A model generated the notes under the pieces. It had not been told where the DNA came from and ran no database searches. It saw only the letters and a program-made list of their open reading frames with translations. 35,277 nucleotides of DNA, taken from NCBI GenBank assembly GCA_003576945.1, contig QEVC01000010.1:1-35277 (forward strand), in the 5' to 3' direction. Below, piece by piece: positions 1 to 10,938 of this stretch. The stretch's first letter is position 1. Every line of letters begins with the position of its first letter. Position numbers and translations under genes: made by a program. Origin of the DNA: Candidatus Microgenomates bacterium (GTDB lineage: Bacteria; Patescibacteriota; Microgenomatia; UBA1400; UBA12108).

Positions 1-85
1 TCAAACAAGTACCGCCGTCTAGATTTTTCTGGCTGGACACGCATATTTTCCTTTCGATGGAAACCCATCAAAAGTCCAATATGTA

Positions 86-247
86 TCACAAGTTATTCAT
101 CTCATATTCAGGTATCGAATGTTGTTCACCTTGAGAGTTCCAAATTAATTCGATACCATGAGGTGGTACATTAAATTTTGCAATGATACAAGCTATGTTA
201 TCTGGGTATCCGAGTGTTTTCGCTGTTTCGAAAGTTAAGAATGACAT
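86..247 (-). CDS. Small hypothetical protein (53 aa) downstream of gyrA
   Basis: I do not recognise this protein. It is a 53-aa ORF from an ATG at 247 to a TGA at 86-88, beginning MSFLTFETAKTLGYPDNIAC and ending EYEMNNL, with no membrane segment. It lies 11 nt beyond the gyrA stop on the same strand, so it could be the last cistron of the gyrase operon. No clear Shine-Dalgarno precedes it. A partial plus-strand frame is also open from base 1 to 174 and overlaps it, so the choice of strand is not certain. Nothing else is supported in bases 1-85. Confidence 0.4.
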   Translation of the reverse strand: MSFLTFETAKTLGYPDNIACIIAKFNVPPHGIELIWNSQGEQHSIPEYEMNNL

Positions 248-255
248 AATAATTT

Positions 256-273
256 GAGCTAATTAATTAGCTC
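256..273. repeat. Perfect 18-bp palindrome across the gyrA stop codon
   Basis: GAGCTAATTAATTAGCTC is its own reverse complement and includes the gyrA TAG codon. It has no loop and no T-run, so it is not a normal intrinsic terminator. It could be a protein-binding site or chance. Confidence 0.4.
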
Positions 274-2985
274 TTCTTCTTCTGATTCCTGAAGAGTAGT
301 GACACTGGTGACGACGTCGCCTTTGGCGGGGCGCATTAAGATGACACCCTGGGTCGAGCGACCGAGGACCTTAATATTCTTGATCGGGAGCTTGATAACC
401 TGGGCGGCCTTGGTCGTGATCACGGCTTGCTCGTCGGCTTCGGTAATGAGGCGTGCGGAGGCGATGTTGCCGGTCTTGTCCGAGAGTTCGGCGACCTTAA
501 CTCCTTGACCTCCCCTACCCTGCTCGGGATACTCGTCCACATCGGTCCGCTTGCCGAGGCCATTTTCGGCAACAACCAAAATCTCGCGGAAGAATTTTTT
601 GCGTTTATCATCAGGACGAATCGGGTTGATCTCAAAAGTCTCGGCGCTGATTACACTATCGTTATTTTTGAGGGTGATGCCCTTGACGCCTTGGCTCGCG
701 CGGCCGGTTGGGTTGACGTCGGCTTCTTTAAACTTGATGGATTTGCCTTGGTGAGTGACCAGGAGGATGTAGTTACTCCCGTCGGTAACCTGGGCTTTGA
801 TGAGACTATCGTTATCTTTTAGAACGATACCGATCTTGCCTGAGTTCCTGATATTACTATACTCGGCGATTGAAGTCTTTTTCACTAATCCATTACGGGT
901 TGCACAGAAGATAAAGTGTTTATCGCTTTCGAGCATCTCCTTAGGAACGGTTAAGAGTGTGAGAACTTTTTCGTCGCTGGTGATGCTGATCAAGTTGATG
1001 ATCGCTTGTCCCTTAGCGGTGCGGCTACCCTCTGGTAGTTCGAATACTCTGCTGGCATAGACCTTGCCAGCATCGGTAAAGAACATGACAACGTCATGGG
1101 TGTTGCCGACACTCATGTGGAGGATTTCGTCTTCTTCTTTGGTGGTCATACCGACTACCCCTTTGCCCCCGCGCCTTTGCGTACGATAGGTGGAGAGTGG
1201 CATACGCTTAACGTAACCATCACGAGTAATAGCAATTAAATTATCTTCTTTGGCAACTAGATCTTCTTCGCTAAACTCTCCAAGTTTAGCTTTGATAACT
1301 TTGGTCTTTCGTGGGTCCCCATAAATCCCATCTAGTTCTTTGAGTTCGGAGAGAATGGTTTTAAGTACAGCTTGAGGACTCCTGAGCAAACCAAGGAGGA
1401 AGGTAATGCGCTTCATGAGCTCGTCGTATTCATCCTGAATCTTTTGGCGTTCGAGCGCACTGAGTTTACGTAGTTGCATATCGAGGATGGCGATGGCTTG
1501 AATTTCGCTAAAGCCAAATTTGGTGATAAGGTTCTTTTTGGCATCATCAGTGTCTTTACTACTTCTAATAGTCTTAATTACTTCGTCGAGATGGTCGAGC
1601 GCCTTGAGGTATCCTTCTAAAATATGGATACGGGCTCGACTCTCTTTGAGTTCGAACTGGGACCTTCGAACGATTACACCTTGTCTATGCTTAAGGTAGT
1701 GGGTAAGGATAGTTTTGAGGTTCATGAGGTGAGGAGTGCCTGTTTCGTCGAGTGCCACCATGTTGGCGGGGAAGCTGCTCTGGAGCTCGGTGTGCTTATA
1801 TAGGTTGTTTAAGACGCTCTTGGGTTTACTGGCTTTTTTTAGTTCGATCACTATCCGCATACCCTCGCGATCTGACTCATCCCTGAGGTCACTAATCCCT
1901 TCGATCTTTTTGTCGCGGACGAGGTCGGCGATCTTTTGGATAAGCTTGGATTTGTTGACTTGATAGGGGATCTCGGTGACGATAATTTGGAATTTGCCAC
2001 TCTTGGTTTCTTCGATCTCGGCAACGGCGCGAGTTACAACTTTACCTTTGCCTGTCGCGTAAACTTCGCGGATGGCGTCGGCGTCGTAGATCACGCCCCC
2101 AGTTGGGAAGTCTGGTCCTTGGATGCTTTCCATCAAATCATCGATGGTGGCATCACTACTAAATTCGCCGATTAGCTTTTGGTATGGAGTCGTGGAAATA
2201 GTATCATCATCAAGACTTGAATTATCCTCGGTTTTAACGTCTCCTTTAGCAACTAATGTGTTAATCGCTGCAACAATTTCGCTTAGATTGTGAGTCGGGA
2301 TCTTGGTCGCCATACCCACGGCAATACCATCGCTACCCATGAGGAGTAAGTTGGGGAGTTTGGCAGGGAGAACGGTTGGCTCTTGGAAGGTCCCATCAAA
2401 GTTGTCGATCCAGTCGACAGTATCGTGATCGAGGTCGACCAGGAGCTCGCCTGTAATCTTAGCTAATCTAGCTTCGGTATAACGCATGGCAGCTGGACTG
2501 TCACCATCGACACTACCAAAGTTTCCTTGCCCGTCGACGAGCAGGTAGCGCATAGAGAAATCTTGGGCGAGACGCGCGAGGGCGTCGTAGACAGCGGTGT
2601 CACCGTGGGGGTGATACTTGCCCAAGACCTCACCGACGATACGAGCACACTTCTTATATTTAGCAGGAGGAAGAAGTGAGAGTTCTTTCATGCCATAGAG
2701 GATGCGACGATGGACTGGCTTCAAACCATCGCGCACATCAGGAAGTGCACGAGAGACGATCACGCTCATAGCGTAGTCGAGATAGCTCTTTTTCATCTCT
2801 TCAACTACCGGAACTTTGGCAATTTTACCGAATTTTGTCTCTTCTATTTCCCAAACCTGGTTGTGGTTAACTGACATGTTGGTCGGTTTGAGCAGCGATT
2901 CGGCTGAGCCAGAATTATCAGCTAAGTCAGATGATTCGGCTGAGTCAGATAGGTCGAGTGATTTTAAGATAGAGTCGTCGGACAC
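259..2985 (-). CDS. gyrA: DNA gyrase subunit A
   Basis: Breakage-reunion subunit of DNA gyrase, which with GyrB introduces negative supercoils. The catalytic tyrosine is in [10 protein letters not shown] (Tyr169), and the quinolone-region motif [10 protein letters not shown] (residues 126-134) has Thr130 where E. coli has Ser83. The C-terminal domain carries the GyrA box QRRGGKG (603-609), which separates it from ParC. Relative to E. coli there is an acidic, Ser-rich N-terminal extension of about 47 residues and an insertion of roughly 30 residues around 245-280 before the conserved PDFPTGG; the protein ends in an acidic tail. The start is a GTG directly after the ppa TAA, with AGAGGAG about 8 nt upstream inside ppa, so the two are probably translationally coupled. 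The alternative ATG (Met37) has no comparable ribosome site. Length (908 aa) is normal for the family. Confidence 0.97.
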   Translation of the reverse strand: MSDDSILKSLDLSDSAESSDLADNSGSAESLLKPTNMSVNHNQVWEIEETKFGKIAKVPVVEEMKKSYLDYAMSVIVSRALPDVRDGLKPVHRRILYGMKELSLLPPAKYKKCARIVGEVLGKYHPHGDTAVYDALARLAQDFSMRYLLVDGQGNFGSVDGDSPAAMRYTEARLAKITGELLVDLDHDTVDWIDNFDGTFQEPTVLPAKLPNLLLMGSDGIAVGMATKIPTHNLSEIVAAINTLVAKGDVKTEDNSSLDDDTISTTPYQKLIGEFSSDATIDDLMESIQGPDFPTGGVIYDADAIREVYATGKGKVVTRAVAEIEETKSGKFQIIVTEIPYQVNKSKLIQKIADLVRDKKIEGISDLRDESDREGMRIVIELKKASKPKSVLNNLYKHTELQSSFPANMVALDETGTPHLMNLKTILTHYLKHRQGVIVRRSQFELKESRARIHILEGYLKALDHLDEVIKTIRSSKDTDDAKKNLITKFGFSEIQAIAILDMQLRKLSALERQKIQDEYDELMKRITFLLGLLRSPQAVLKTILSELKELDGIYGDPRKTKVIKAKLGEFSEEDLVAKEDNLIAITRDGYVKRMPLSTYRTQRRGGKGVVGMTTKEEDEILHMSVGNTHDVVMFFTDAGKVYASRVFELPEGSRTAKGQAIINLISITSDEKVLTLLTVPKEMLESDKHFIFCATRNGLVKKTSIAEYSNIRNSGKIGIVLKDNDSLIKAQVTDGSNYILLVTHQGKSIKFKEADVNPTGRASQGVKGITLKNNDSVISAETFEINPIRPDDKRKKFFREILVVAENGLGKRTDVDEYPEQGRGGQGVKVAELSDKTGNIASARLITEADEQAVITTKAAQVIKLPIKNIKVLGRSTQGVILMRPAKGDVVTSVTTLQESEEEELIN

Positions 2986-3489
2986 TTAGTTTTCTCCTCT
3001 TTTCATATCTTCTTCTAATATGGCGGCAGCTTCTTTGGCGCTTAAGAATTTGCCAGTTTTGACAAATTTGCCGGGCTCCAAATCTTTGTAGTGGTCAAAG
3101 AAGTGTTTAATTTTGTTTTTGGTGTGTTCGGGGATGTCGGTGACGTCACTCCAGACTCCAAATAAAGGATCGACTTTTTTGACGGGAACGGCAATTAGCT
3201 TGGTATCAATCCCCTCCTCGTCCTCCATTTCGAGCATGCCAATTAGTTGTGCTTTGATGCCAACACCGGGCGCGAATTGTTCTGAAGCGAGTAAGACAAT
3301 GTCGGTGGGGTCGCCGTCTTGACCCTTGCTACCTAGGACAAAGCCATAATTAAAGGGAAAGTTCATGGGGGTGTGAAGAATGCGGTCTGCCATGAGCAGA
3401 CCAGTTTCTTCATCCCGCTCGTACTTAACGCGAGAGTTTTCGGGGATTTCGATAAAAACCTTGATTTGCATTGGGTTTTGATCTGACAT
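2986..3489 (-). CDS. ppa: Inorganic pyrophosphatase (family I)
   Basis: Soluble family I pyrophosphatase that hydrolyses PPi to two phosphates and pulls biosynthetic reactions forward. The signature DGDPTDIVLL with the metal-binding aspartates is present, followed by EDEEGIDTKLIAVP, which holds the third catalytic acidic cluster; NYGF precedes the signature. At 167 aa it has the usual bacterial size. The ATG at 3489 has AAGGAG six bases upstream. It lies between gyrB (58 nt away) and gyrA (adjacent), so a housekeeping hydrolase is embedded in the gyrase operon. Nothing is missing from the active site. Confidence 0.95.
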   Translation of the reverse strand: MSDQNPMQIKVFIEIPENSRVKYERDEETGLLMADRILHTPMNFPFNYGFVLGSKGQDGDPTDIVLLASEQFAPGVGIKAQLIGMLEMEDEEGIDTKLIAVPVKKVDPLFGVWSDVTDIPEHTKNKIKHFFDHYKDLEPGKFVKTGKFLSAKEAAAILEEDMKRGEN

Positions 3490-3547
3490 AGGTCTCCTTG
3501 TTTAGTGATCAGTACGCAGTGCGCAATGATCAGGTAAATATTTTATA

Positions 3548-5506
<1,959 letters not shown>

Positions 5507-5508
5507 TC

Positions 5509-5537
5509 ATTCTAGCAGTATGGCACTGAGTCGTAAA
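5509..5537 (-). promoter_or_regulatory. Predicted sigma70-type promoter of gyrB
   Basis: Reading the minus strand, TTTACG (5537-5532), a 17-nt spacer and TAGAAT (5514-5509) lie 8 nt before the gyrB ATG. The start site would fall at or next to the ATG, giving a leaderless transcript. The -35 box is part of a word-like intergenic repeat. Confidence 0.5.
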
Positions 5538-5563
5538 TCCGTACATCCGTATAGCAGTATATC
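5532..5563. repeat. Word-like intergenic repeat, copy 1
   Basis: The spacer between gyrB and the delta-prime gene is made of tccgtata-type words: cgtaaatccgta, then tccgtatagcagtatatc. The same two blocks recur at 27726-27760 upstream of pheT (12/12 and 17/18 matches). Function unknown. Confidence 0.6.
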
Positions 5564-5569
5564 ACTTGA

Positions 5570-6214
5570 TTACTTTGTCTTAGGGAGGTGGAGGAGGAAG
5601 TGAGATAGAGCTAAGTTCTGGTTTATGTTACTTTTTAAATCTTGGTGAGTTGATAAGGTGAGTCTAGCGAGACTGCTGAGTAGTTTTAGGCCGGCGGGAC
5701 TCTTGGTTTTTTTGATAGTACCGCTTATCTCTCTAGCCAAATCCGATAGATATGACAGGAGCTCCCCTTTGTCACTCGGAAAATCGGCGAGGCGTTGGAG
5801 ACGGTCGCCGGGAGAGAGAACAAAGAGGGGTTTGAGGGCAGGAAGATATGAGGTTAAAGGTGAAAGGTTAAAATTATTTAACTTAATCACCTGGCAGCGG
5901 CTGCGGAGCGTTGGGAGCAGCGATCCGGCACTCGGGCACGTGAGATAGAGCGTAGTATTGTCAGGTGGCTCTTCGAGTATTTTGAGCAAGGCGTTACTGG
6001 CGTCAGGAGTGAGGGCTTGGGCATCTTCGACCCAGACTAGGCGGGGGGAAGCAGAGGTAAGTGCGAGGTCGAGAACGAGAGATTTGATCTCTGCGATCCC
6101 GATACTAGAGGGGTTGGGAGTTAGATGGACTAGATTGGTTAAAGGTGTAAGAAGTGTGCGGACGTACTCGGCACGACTGTTTAGATCTGCGCCAGCAATA
6201 ATAGTAGACAACAT
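5570..6214 (-). CDS. holB: DNA polymerase III delta-prime-like clamp-loader subunit (short)
   Basis: AAA+ clamp-loader subunit of the delta-prime/gamma type. The diagnostic block is ASNALLKILEEPPDNT, followed by LYLTCP and LLPTLRSRCQ, the SRC sensor/arginine-finger motif of the family. No P-loop is visible, as in E. coli delta-prime, which does not hydrolyse ATP, and no zinc-binding cysteine cluster is seen. At 214 aa it is much shorter than the usual 300 or more residues, lacking part of the N-terminal domain and probably the C-terminal collar domain. The ATG at 6214 lies 22 nt from the divergent pilB start. The family call is firm; assignment to delta-prime rather than another DnaX-like subunit is inferred. 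Confidence 0.8.
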   Translation of the reverse strand: MLSTIIAGADLNSRAEYVRTLLTPLTNLVHLTPNPSSIGIAEIKSLVLDLALTSASPRLVWVEDAQALTPDASNALLKILEEPPDNTTLYLTCPSAGSLLPTLRSRCQVIKLNNFNLSPLTSYLPALKPLFVLSPGDRLQRLADFPSDKGELLSYLSDLAREISGTIKKTKSPAGLKLLSSLARLTLSTHQDLKSNINQNLALSHFLLHLPKTK

Positions 6215-6236
6215 AAAGATATGTTAGCATGGAGTT

Positions 6237-7952
6237 ATGCAAGATCTTGCCCTCATCCTTAAACAGGATGGTCTCTTGACGGACAATCAGTATGCGCAGT
6301 TGCAACAGCAATCGCTAACGACGGGTGTATCGATCGACGCCTTACTTGAAAAATCGAGCGCAGTATCCCCAATTGATCTGACAAAAGCAAAAGCTAAGCT
6401 CTATAACGTCGGCTATGTGGAGATGAAAAATCTCGCAGCATCGCCCGAAGCACTAGCCAAAATCCCCGAATCGGTAGCCGAACACTACAAGGTTATGCCC
6501 TTTGCCTACGACGCAAAAAACCGCGAGTTGTCAGTGGCGATGGCAAACCCATTGGATCTACAAACGATTGCATTTTTGGAAGCAAAATCAGGTTTGAGGG
6601 TTAAGCCATTTTTGGCTCTTGCCGCAGAGCTGATCGAAGAAATTCCCAGACGCTACGCGCAGAGTTTGTCGGCCGAAGTAACTCAGGTGCTTAAAGAGGC
6701 GGGTGATTCGGATATTAATAAGCGCATAGTCGACGTTGAGCGGATCGGTGACGTGATACGAGAAGCACCAATTGCTAAGATCGTGGCGACTGTGCTTGAG
6801 TTTGCAGTTAAATCACGAGCATCGGATATTCATATTGAACCACTAGAAGATCATACTAGAGTACGCTACCGGATTGATGGTATTTTGCAAGAAAAATTGG
6901 TACTTCCAAAAAAGACGCATGATGCGGTAGTCTCACGCGTGAAGATCCTGGCTGAGCTAAAGATTGATGAGCGACGGGTCCCACAGGATGGTCGTTTTAC
7001 TTTTAAAGTTGAGGATCAGGAGGTTGATCTACGTGTCTCTACCCTGCCGACTGTTGACGGCGAAAAGATCGTGATGCGGTTACTACGTAAGAGTAGTAAT
7101 GTGCCGACGCTAGCTGAACTTGGTTTTCGGGGAATGGCGCTAAAAAATATCGAAGATTCGATTAAGGTACCACATGGAATTGTTTTGATTACTGGACCTA
7201 CGGGTAGTGGTAAGACAACTACACTTTACTCAATACTCCACGCTCTAAATACTCCTAAAGTAAATATTGTGACACTTGAGGATCCGGTGGAGTATCAAAT
7301 TGATGGTGTTAATCAGGTGCAGATTAACCCAAAAGCTGGGTTAACCTTCGCCACTGGTCTTAGATCATTTTTGCGGCAAGACCCAAACATAATCATGGTG
7401 GGTGAAATCCGCGACAATGAGACAGCTGACCTAGCGATTCAGGCATCACTAACGGGCCATTTAGTTTTTGCCACACTGCATACCAACTCGGCAGCAGGTG
7501 CCCTGCCCCGTTTGCTTGATATGCAAGCTGAGCCATTTTTGCTTGCTTCATCGATGACATGTGTGCTTGCGCAACGCGTTCTTCGGCAAGTATGTTCAAA
7601 CTGTAAGGAGGCCTACACTCCAGATGCTGCAACGGTTACTGAGCTAAAGCGGGTCCTGGGACCAATTTACGAGACTTATGTGCAAAAGAATAATGGTCAA
7701 GTCCCAAAGCTGTATCGTGGAAGAAAATGTGAGGTTTGTGGATATAGTGGGTATAAGGGTCGTCTTGGTATTTTTGAAGTGCTAAAGATCAATGAGAAGA
7801 TTGGAAAATTAATTTTGGGAAGGTCCCCTGCCTCAGAAATTGAGAATCTAGCTGTTACGGAAGGCATGCTCTTAATGGAACAAGATGGCTATGTTAAGGC
7901 TTTAGATGGTTTAACAACACTAGAAGAAGTTATGCGGGTAGCAAAGACATAA
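6237..7952 (+). CDS. pilB: Type IV pilus assembly ATPase PilB
   Basis: Cytoplasmic hexameric ATPase that powers pilus extension. Residues 1-140 form an MshEN-type N-terminal domain. The motor domain has Walker A GPTGSGKTT (320-328), the Asp box VTLEDPVEY (345-353), Walker B IIMVGEIRD (385-393, catalytic Glu390) and the His box HLVFATLHTN. A tetracysteine zinc site, Cys453/Cys456 and Cys498/Cys501, separates PilB/GspE from PilT. At 571 aa it is full length. GGAG lies only 2 nt before the ATG, so ribosome-site spacing is poor. It is the first gene of the plus-strand block pilB-pilT-pilC-pilin-pilD. Confidence 0.95.
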   Translation: MQDLALILKQDGLLTDNQYAQLQQQSLTTGVSIDALLEKSSAVSPIDLTKAKAKLYNVGYVEMKNLAASPEALAKIPESVAEHYKVMPFAYDAKNRELSVAMANPLDLQTIAFLEAKSGLRVKPFLALAAELIEEIPRRYAQSLSAEVTQVLKEAGDSDINKRIVDVERIGDVIREAPIAKIVATVLEFAVKSRASDIHIEPLEDHTRVRYRIDGILQEKLVLPKKTHDAVVSRVKILAELKIDERRVPQDGRFTFKVEDQEVDLRVSTLPTVDGEKIVMRLLRKSSNVPTLAELGFRGMALKNIEDSIKVPHGIVLITGPTGSGKTTTLYSILHALNTPKVNIVTLEDPVEYQIDGVNQVQINPKAGLTFATGLRSFLRQDPNIIMVGEIRDNETADLAIQASLTGHLVFATLHTNSAAGALPRLLDMQAEPFLLASSMTCVLAQRVLRQVCSNCKEAYTPDAATVTELKRVLGPIYETYVQKNNGQVPKLYRGRKCEVCGYSGYKGRLGIFEVLKINEKIGKLILGRSPASEIENLAVTEGMLLMEQDGYVKALDGLTTLEEVMRVAKT

Positions 7953-8005
7953 ATTATGTATGATGTATTTAGTATTATGAATTTTGTATTGAGGATGGAG
8001 CTGTT

Positions 8006-9067
8006 ATGGATATAAAACAAATTCTTGAGATGTGCGTTCAATATGCGGCTTCAGATGTGCACATAATTGTTGGTATCCCGCCAATGTATCGATTGCACGG
8101 CAATTTGGTCAAGGTCCCAGAGATGGGAGTAGTTACACCGGAAATGGCACAGAACTTGATTTATCCCCTACTCTCAGAGACTCAGCGTGAACTCGTAAAT
8201 GTGGACCGAGAGCTAGATTTTTCGCACGCGCTACCTTCGGGTGCAAGGTTTCGTGTCAACGTTTATCACGAAAAAGGAAATATCGCTGCTGCGATGCGCT
8301 ATATCCCTAACACCATTAGATCACTTGAGGAGTTGGGACTCCCGCCGATAGTGGGAAAGCTCACCGAGCTTAAACAAGGATTAGTTTTAGTTACTGGTCC
8401 GACAGGACATGGTAAATCAACATCACTGGCAGCAATGATCGAGCGTATTAATGAGACTCGGAGCGAACACATTGTGACGATTGAGGATCCGGTCGAATTT
8501 GTTTACACTCCCAAGAAGAGTTTGATCTCGCAACGTGAGCTACATGCAGATACACATAGTTGGAATGTGGCCTTAAAATCGGTTTTGCGTGAAGATCCTA
8601 ATGTGGTACTAATCGGCGAAATGCGTGATTACGAGACGATAGAGAGCGCACTAACGATTGCTGAGACTGGCCACTTAGTTTTTGCGACACTGCACACCAA
8701 CTCAGCGGCACAGACGATAGACCGTATAGTCGACGTGTTCCCTGAAGCCCAACAAACACAGATTAGATCACAACTGTCCCTCTCTTTGGAGGCGGTTTTG
8801 GCACAGAGACTGCTCCCTTCAGTAGATGGACGACGTACGGCTGTAATGGAAGTCTTAATTGCGAGCTCGGCAGTCCGGTCACTAATTCGTGACGGAAAAT
8901 CGCATATGTTGTCTTCGACTATTCAAACATCGAGTGATATGGGGATGAGGACGCTCGAGGTGGCGCTTGCTGAGTCATATCGGCTAGGTAAGATTAGTTT
9001 GCCAGTGGCACGTGAGTATGCACTAAATCTAGATGAATTAAATCGCTTGGTCGGAGGAGCAAGATAA
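8006..9067 (+). CDS. pilT: Type IV pilus retraction ATPase PilT
   Basis: Retraction ATPase giving twitching and DNA-uptake pulling force. It has a short PAS-like N-terminal domain (1-110), Walker A GPTGHGKST (131-139, with His where Ser is usual), the Asp box VTIEDPVEF, Walker B VLIGEMRD (201-208, Glu205), and the PilT-specific AIRNLIRE-like motif as AVRSLIRD (289-296). The tetracysteine site of PilB is absent, as expected. At 353 aa it is normal. GGAG sits 7 nt before the ATG at 8006, 53 nt after pilB. Presence of both motors implies dynamic pili. Confidence 0.95.
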   Translation: MDIKQILEMCVQYAASDVHIIVGIPPMYRLHGNLVKVPEMGVVTPEMAQNLIYPLLSETQRELVNVDRELDFSHALPSGARFRVNVYHEKGNIAAAMRYIPNTIRSLEELGLPPIVGKLTELKQGLVLVTGPTGHGKSTSLAAMIERINETRSEHIVTIEDPVEFVYTPKKSLISQRELHADTHSWNVALKSVLREDPNVVLIGEMRDYETIESALTIAETGHLVFATLHTNSAAQTIDRIVDVFPEAQQTQIRSQLSLSLEAVLAQRLLPSVDGRRTAVMEVLIASSAVRSLIRDGKSHMLSSTIQTSSDMGMRTLEVALAESYRLGKISLPVAREYALNLDELNRLVGGAR

Positions 9068-9080
9068 GAGAGATTAAAAT

Positions 9081-10277
9081 ATGATTAGATTTAGATTTAA
9101 GGCGAAATCAAAAGAAGGATTAACCAGGAAGGGTATTGTCGAGGCCCAGTCACTGGCATCAGCAGCGAACGTACTTAGAGAGCAAGGATTAGTCATTGTT
9201 GAACTCCATGAATTATCTGCCTCTGGATCAATGTTTACGATGAGCAATAAAGTAAAGTTTGAGGATATCGTTAACTTTACGAGACAGCTATCTACGATGA
9301 TTGGAGCAGGGCTACCACTAACTGATGCACTATCTATTTTACAAGTTCAGGCTTCGCCAATACTACAAAGTAAGATTTCACAAATTTTGCGAAATATTGA
9401 GGGTGGGAGTACTTTTGCTAATGCGCTCGAAGCACACCCAGATGCGTTTAGCAAAGTTTATGTCGCATTAATTAGAGCCGGAGAAAGTGCAGGTGTGTTG
9501 GACACTATTTTGGTCCGCCTTGCGGACAACTTGGAGTCCGAGCGAGAGTTTCGGAGTAAAACTAAGGGTGCATTGATCTATCCAGTAATTGTGTTAATTG
9601 GGATGACGGTAGTTGGAATAGTTATGATGGTGTTTGTGTTGCCTAAACTGACTTCGATGTATCAAGATTTTAACGCGGAGCTACCAGCGATTACCAAGGC
9701 GCTTATCAACTTTTCAAACTTCTTAAATAGATTTTGGTACATCATGATTGTCGGAATATTTGGTTTGTTGTACGGCCTCCGTATGTGGAAGAGGACTAAG
9801 AGCGGCGCTGTGGCAATAGATCAACTAACGTTGAAAATACCGATTTATGGGAAGATTAGGCTGATGGTGATGATGGCTGAGTTTTCGCGTACCCTCGCTC
9901 TACTCGCGTCGGCTGGTGTATCACTGGTTGAGTCACTCGGGATTGTGAAAGACGTGGTTGATTCTGTAATTTTGTCACAATCACTAGTGGTTATTGCTAA
10001 GGATGTAGAAAAAGGAAATCCCTTAGCGACCTCGTTAGCTAAGCATCCAGCCTTCCCCATGATAATCTCGCAAATGGTTGCGGTTGGTGAGCAGACAGGT
10101 AAGCTGGATGAGATCTTAAACCGAGTCGCGGTTTATTTTGAAGTTGAATCTGAACACGCAATTAAGAATTTATCGACAGCGATGGAGCCGTTAATCATGA
10201 TTCTACTTGGTGTTGGAGTAGGGTTTTTGATTGTGGCGATTATCGTCCCGATTTATAATTTGACAAGCGCGTTTTAA
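9081..10277 (+). CDS. pilC: Type IV pilus inner-membrane platform protein PilC
   Basis: Polytopic platform protein on which PilB and PilT act. Two T2SSF domains are visible, about residues 64-190 and 265-395, each with the GLPLTDAL / GVSLVESL pattern and a GE(S/Q)(A/T)G turn. Membrane segments lie at about 165-188, 218-236 and 369-392. The 398-aa length matches PilC/GspF. It begins 13 nt after pilT with only a weak purine-rich site, so coupling to pilT translation is likely. Confidence 0.95.
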   Translation: MIRFRFKAKSKEGLTRKGIVEAQSLASAANVLREQGLVIVELHELSASGSMFTMSNKVKFEDIVNFTRQLSTMIGAGLPLTDALSILQVQASPILQSKISQILRNIEGGSTFANALEAHPDAFSKVYVALIRAGESAGVLDTILVRLADNLESEREFRSKTKGALIYPVIVLIGMTVVGIVMMVFVLPKLTSMYQDFNAELPAITKALINFSNFLNRFWYIMIVGIFGLLYGLRMWKRTKSGAVAIDQLTLKIPIYGKIRLMVMMAEFSRTLALLASAGVSLVESLGIVKDVVDSVILSQSLVVIAKDVEKGNPLATSLAKHPAFPMIISQMVAVGEQTGKLDEILNRVAVYFEVESEHAIKNLSTAMEPLIMILLGVGVGFLIVAIIVPIYNLTSAF

Positions 10278-10311
10278 TATGGTCATAATAGGGTATAAGT
10301 AGGAGGAAAAG

Positions 10312-10938
10312 ATGTTGTCTATTCGCAGATTAGGTTTTACCATGATTGAGCTTTTGATCGTGATTGCGGTTTTGGGTATTTTGGCGGTGGCAGTCCTCGC
10401 TGCTATCAACCCCATCGAGCAGATTAACAGAGGTCGAGATACTGGGAGTCGTAGTGATGCAGAACAACTCCTCTCGGCGATTGACCGTTACTATGCTGGC
10501 AAGGGTTATTATCCTTGGTCTGATGGGGCATCTAGCTTGAATACTAGCACCTTTGGTTCAGGGACTGATGCGCTAATACCGCTTGATGACGCTGCGATTA
10601 CAATTGGTGATGATGCCCTTCCACTACTTGCCAACGTGTCATCGGGAGGCTCAGCAGAAGTTAAAGAGTCATTTATTACAAGAATAACTGATCCTGGCTA
10701 TAACTTCTTGGGAATTTATAATAACGGAGTTACTTCTTCGAGTACTTACGTTTGTTTCCTGCCAAAATCTGCTTCTTTTAGAGAGGAAGCGTGGAATCGC
10801 TGTTCAAACGATGATCATACTGGGCTCGATGCCTCGATACCATCGGATTTTCCAACGGATGCATGTCCAGCTGATGGATCTTGTGCAACGGCAGCATCTG
10901 CTGATGATGCTATTGCCTGTCAAATCTGCTTGCCTTAA
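10312..10938 (+). CDS. Type IV prepilin, probable major pilin
   Basis: Class III-signal prepilin. Leader MLSIRRLG is followed by the cleavage site G|FTMIELLIVIAVLGILAV with Glu at +5 and a hydrophobic alpha-1 helix to about residue 32. The C-terminal globular domain (about 170 aa) carries six cysteines near the end (CFLP, RCSN, ACPADGSC, ACQICLP), suggesting disulphide closure of the D-region. It has the strongest ribosome site of the cluster, AGGAGG at 10301-10306, 5 nt before the ATG, and 34 nt of free upstream sequence. High translation is expected for a major subunit, hence the call, which is an inference. It overlaps pilD by one base. Confidence 0.85.
   Translation: MLSIRRLGFTMIELLIVIAVLGILAVAVLAAINPIEQINRGRDTGSRSDAEQLLSAIDRYYAGKGYYPWSDGASSLNTSTFGSGTDALIPLDDAAITIGDDALPLLANVSSGGSAEVKESFITRITDPGYNFLGIYNNGVTSSSTYVCFLPKSASFREEAWNRCSNDDHTGLDASIPSDFPTDACPADGSCATAASADDAIACQICLP

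Noticed and set aside
1-174. Plus-strand partial ORF open from base 1
   Set aside because: Composition is not protein-like beyond its first residues, and it overlaps a better minus-strand small ORF; kept only as a remark.
427-822. Long plus-strand ORF inside gyrA (131 aa)
   Set aside because: Shadow frame of the conserved gyrA C-terminal domain.
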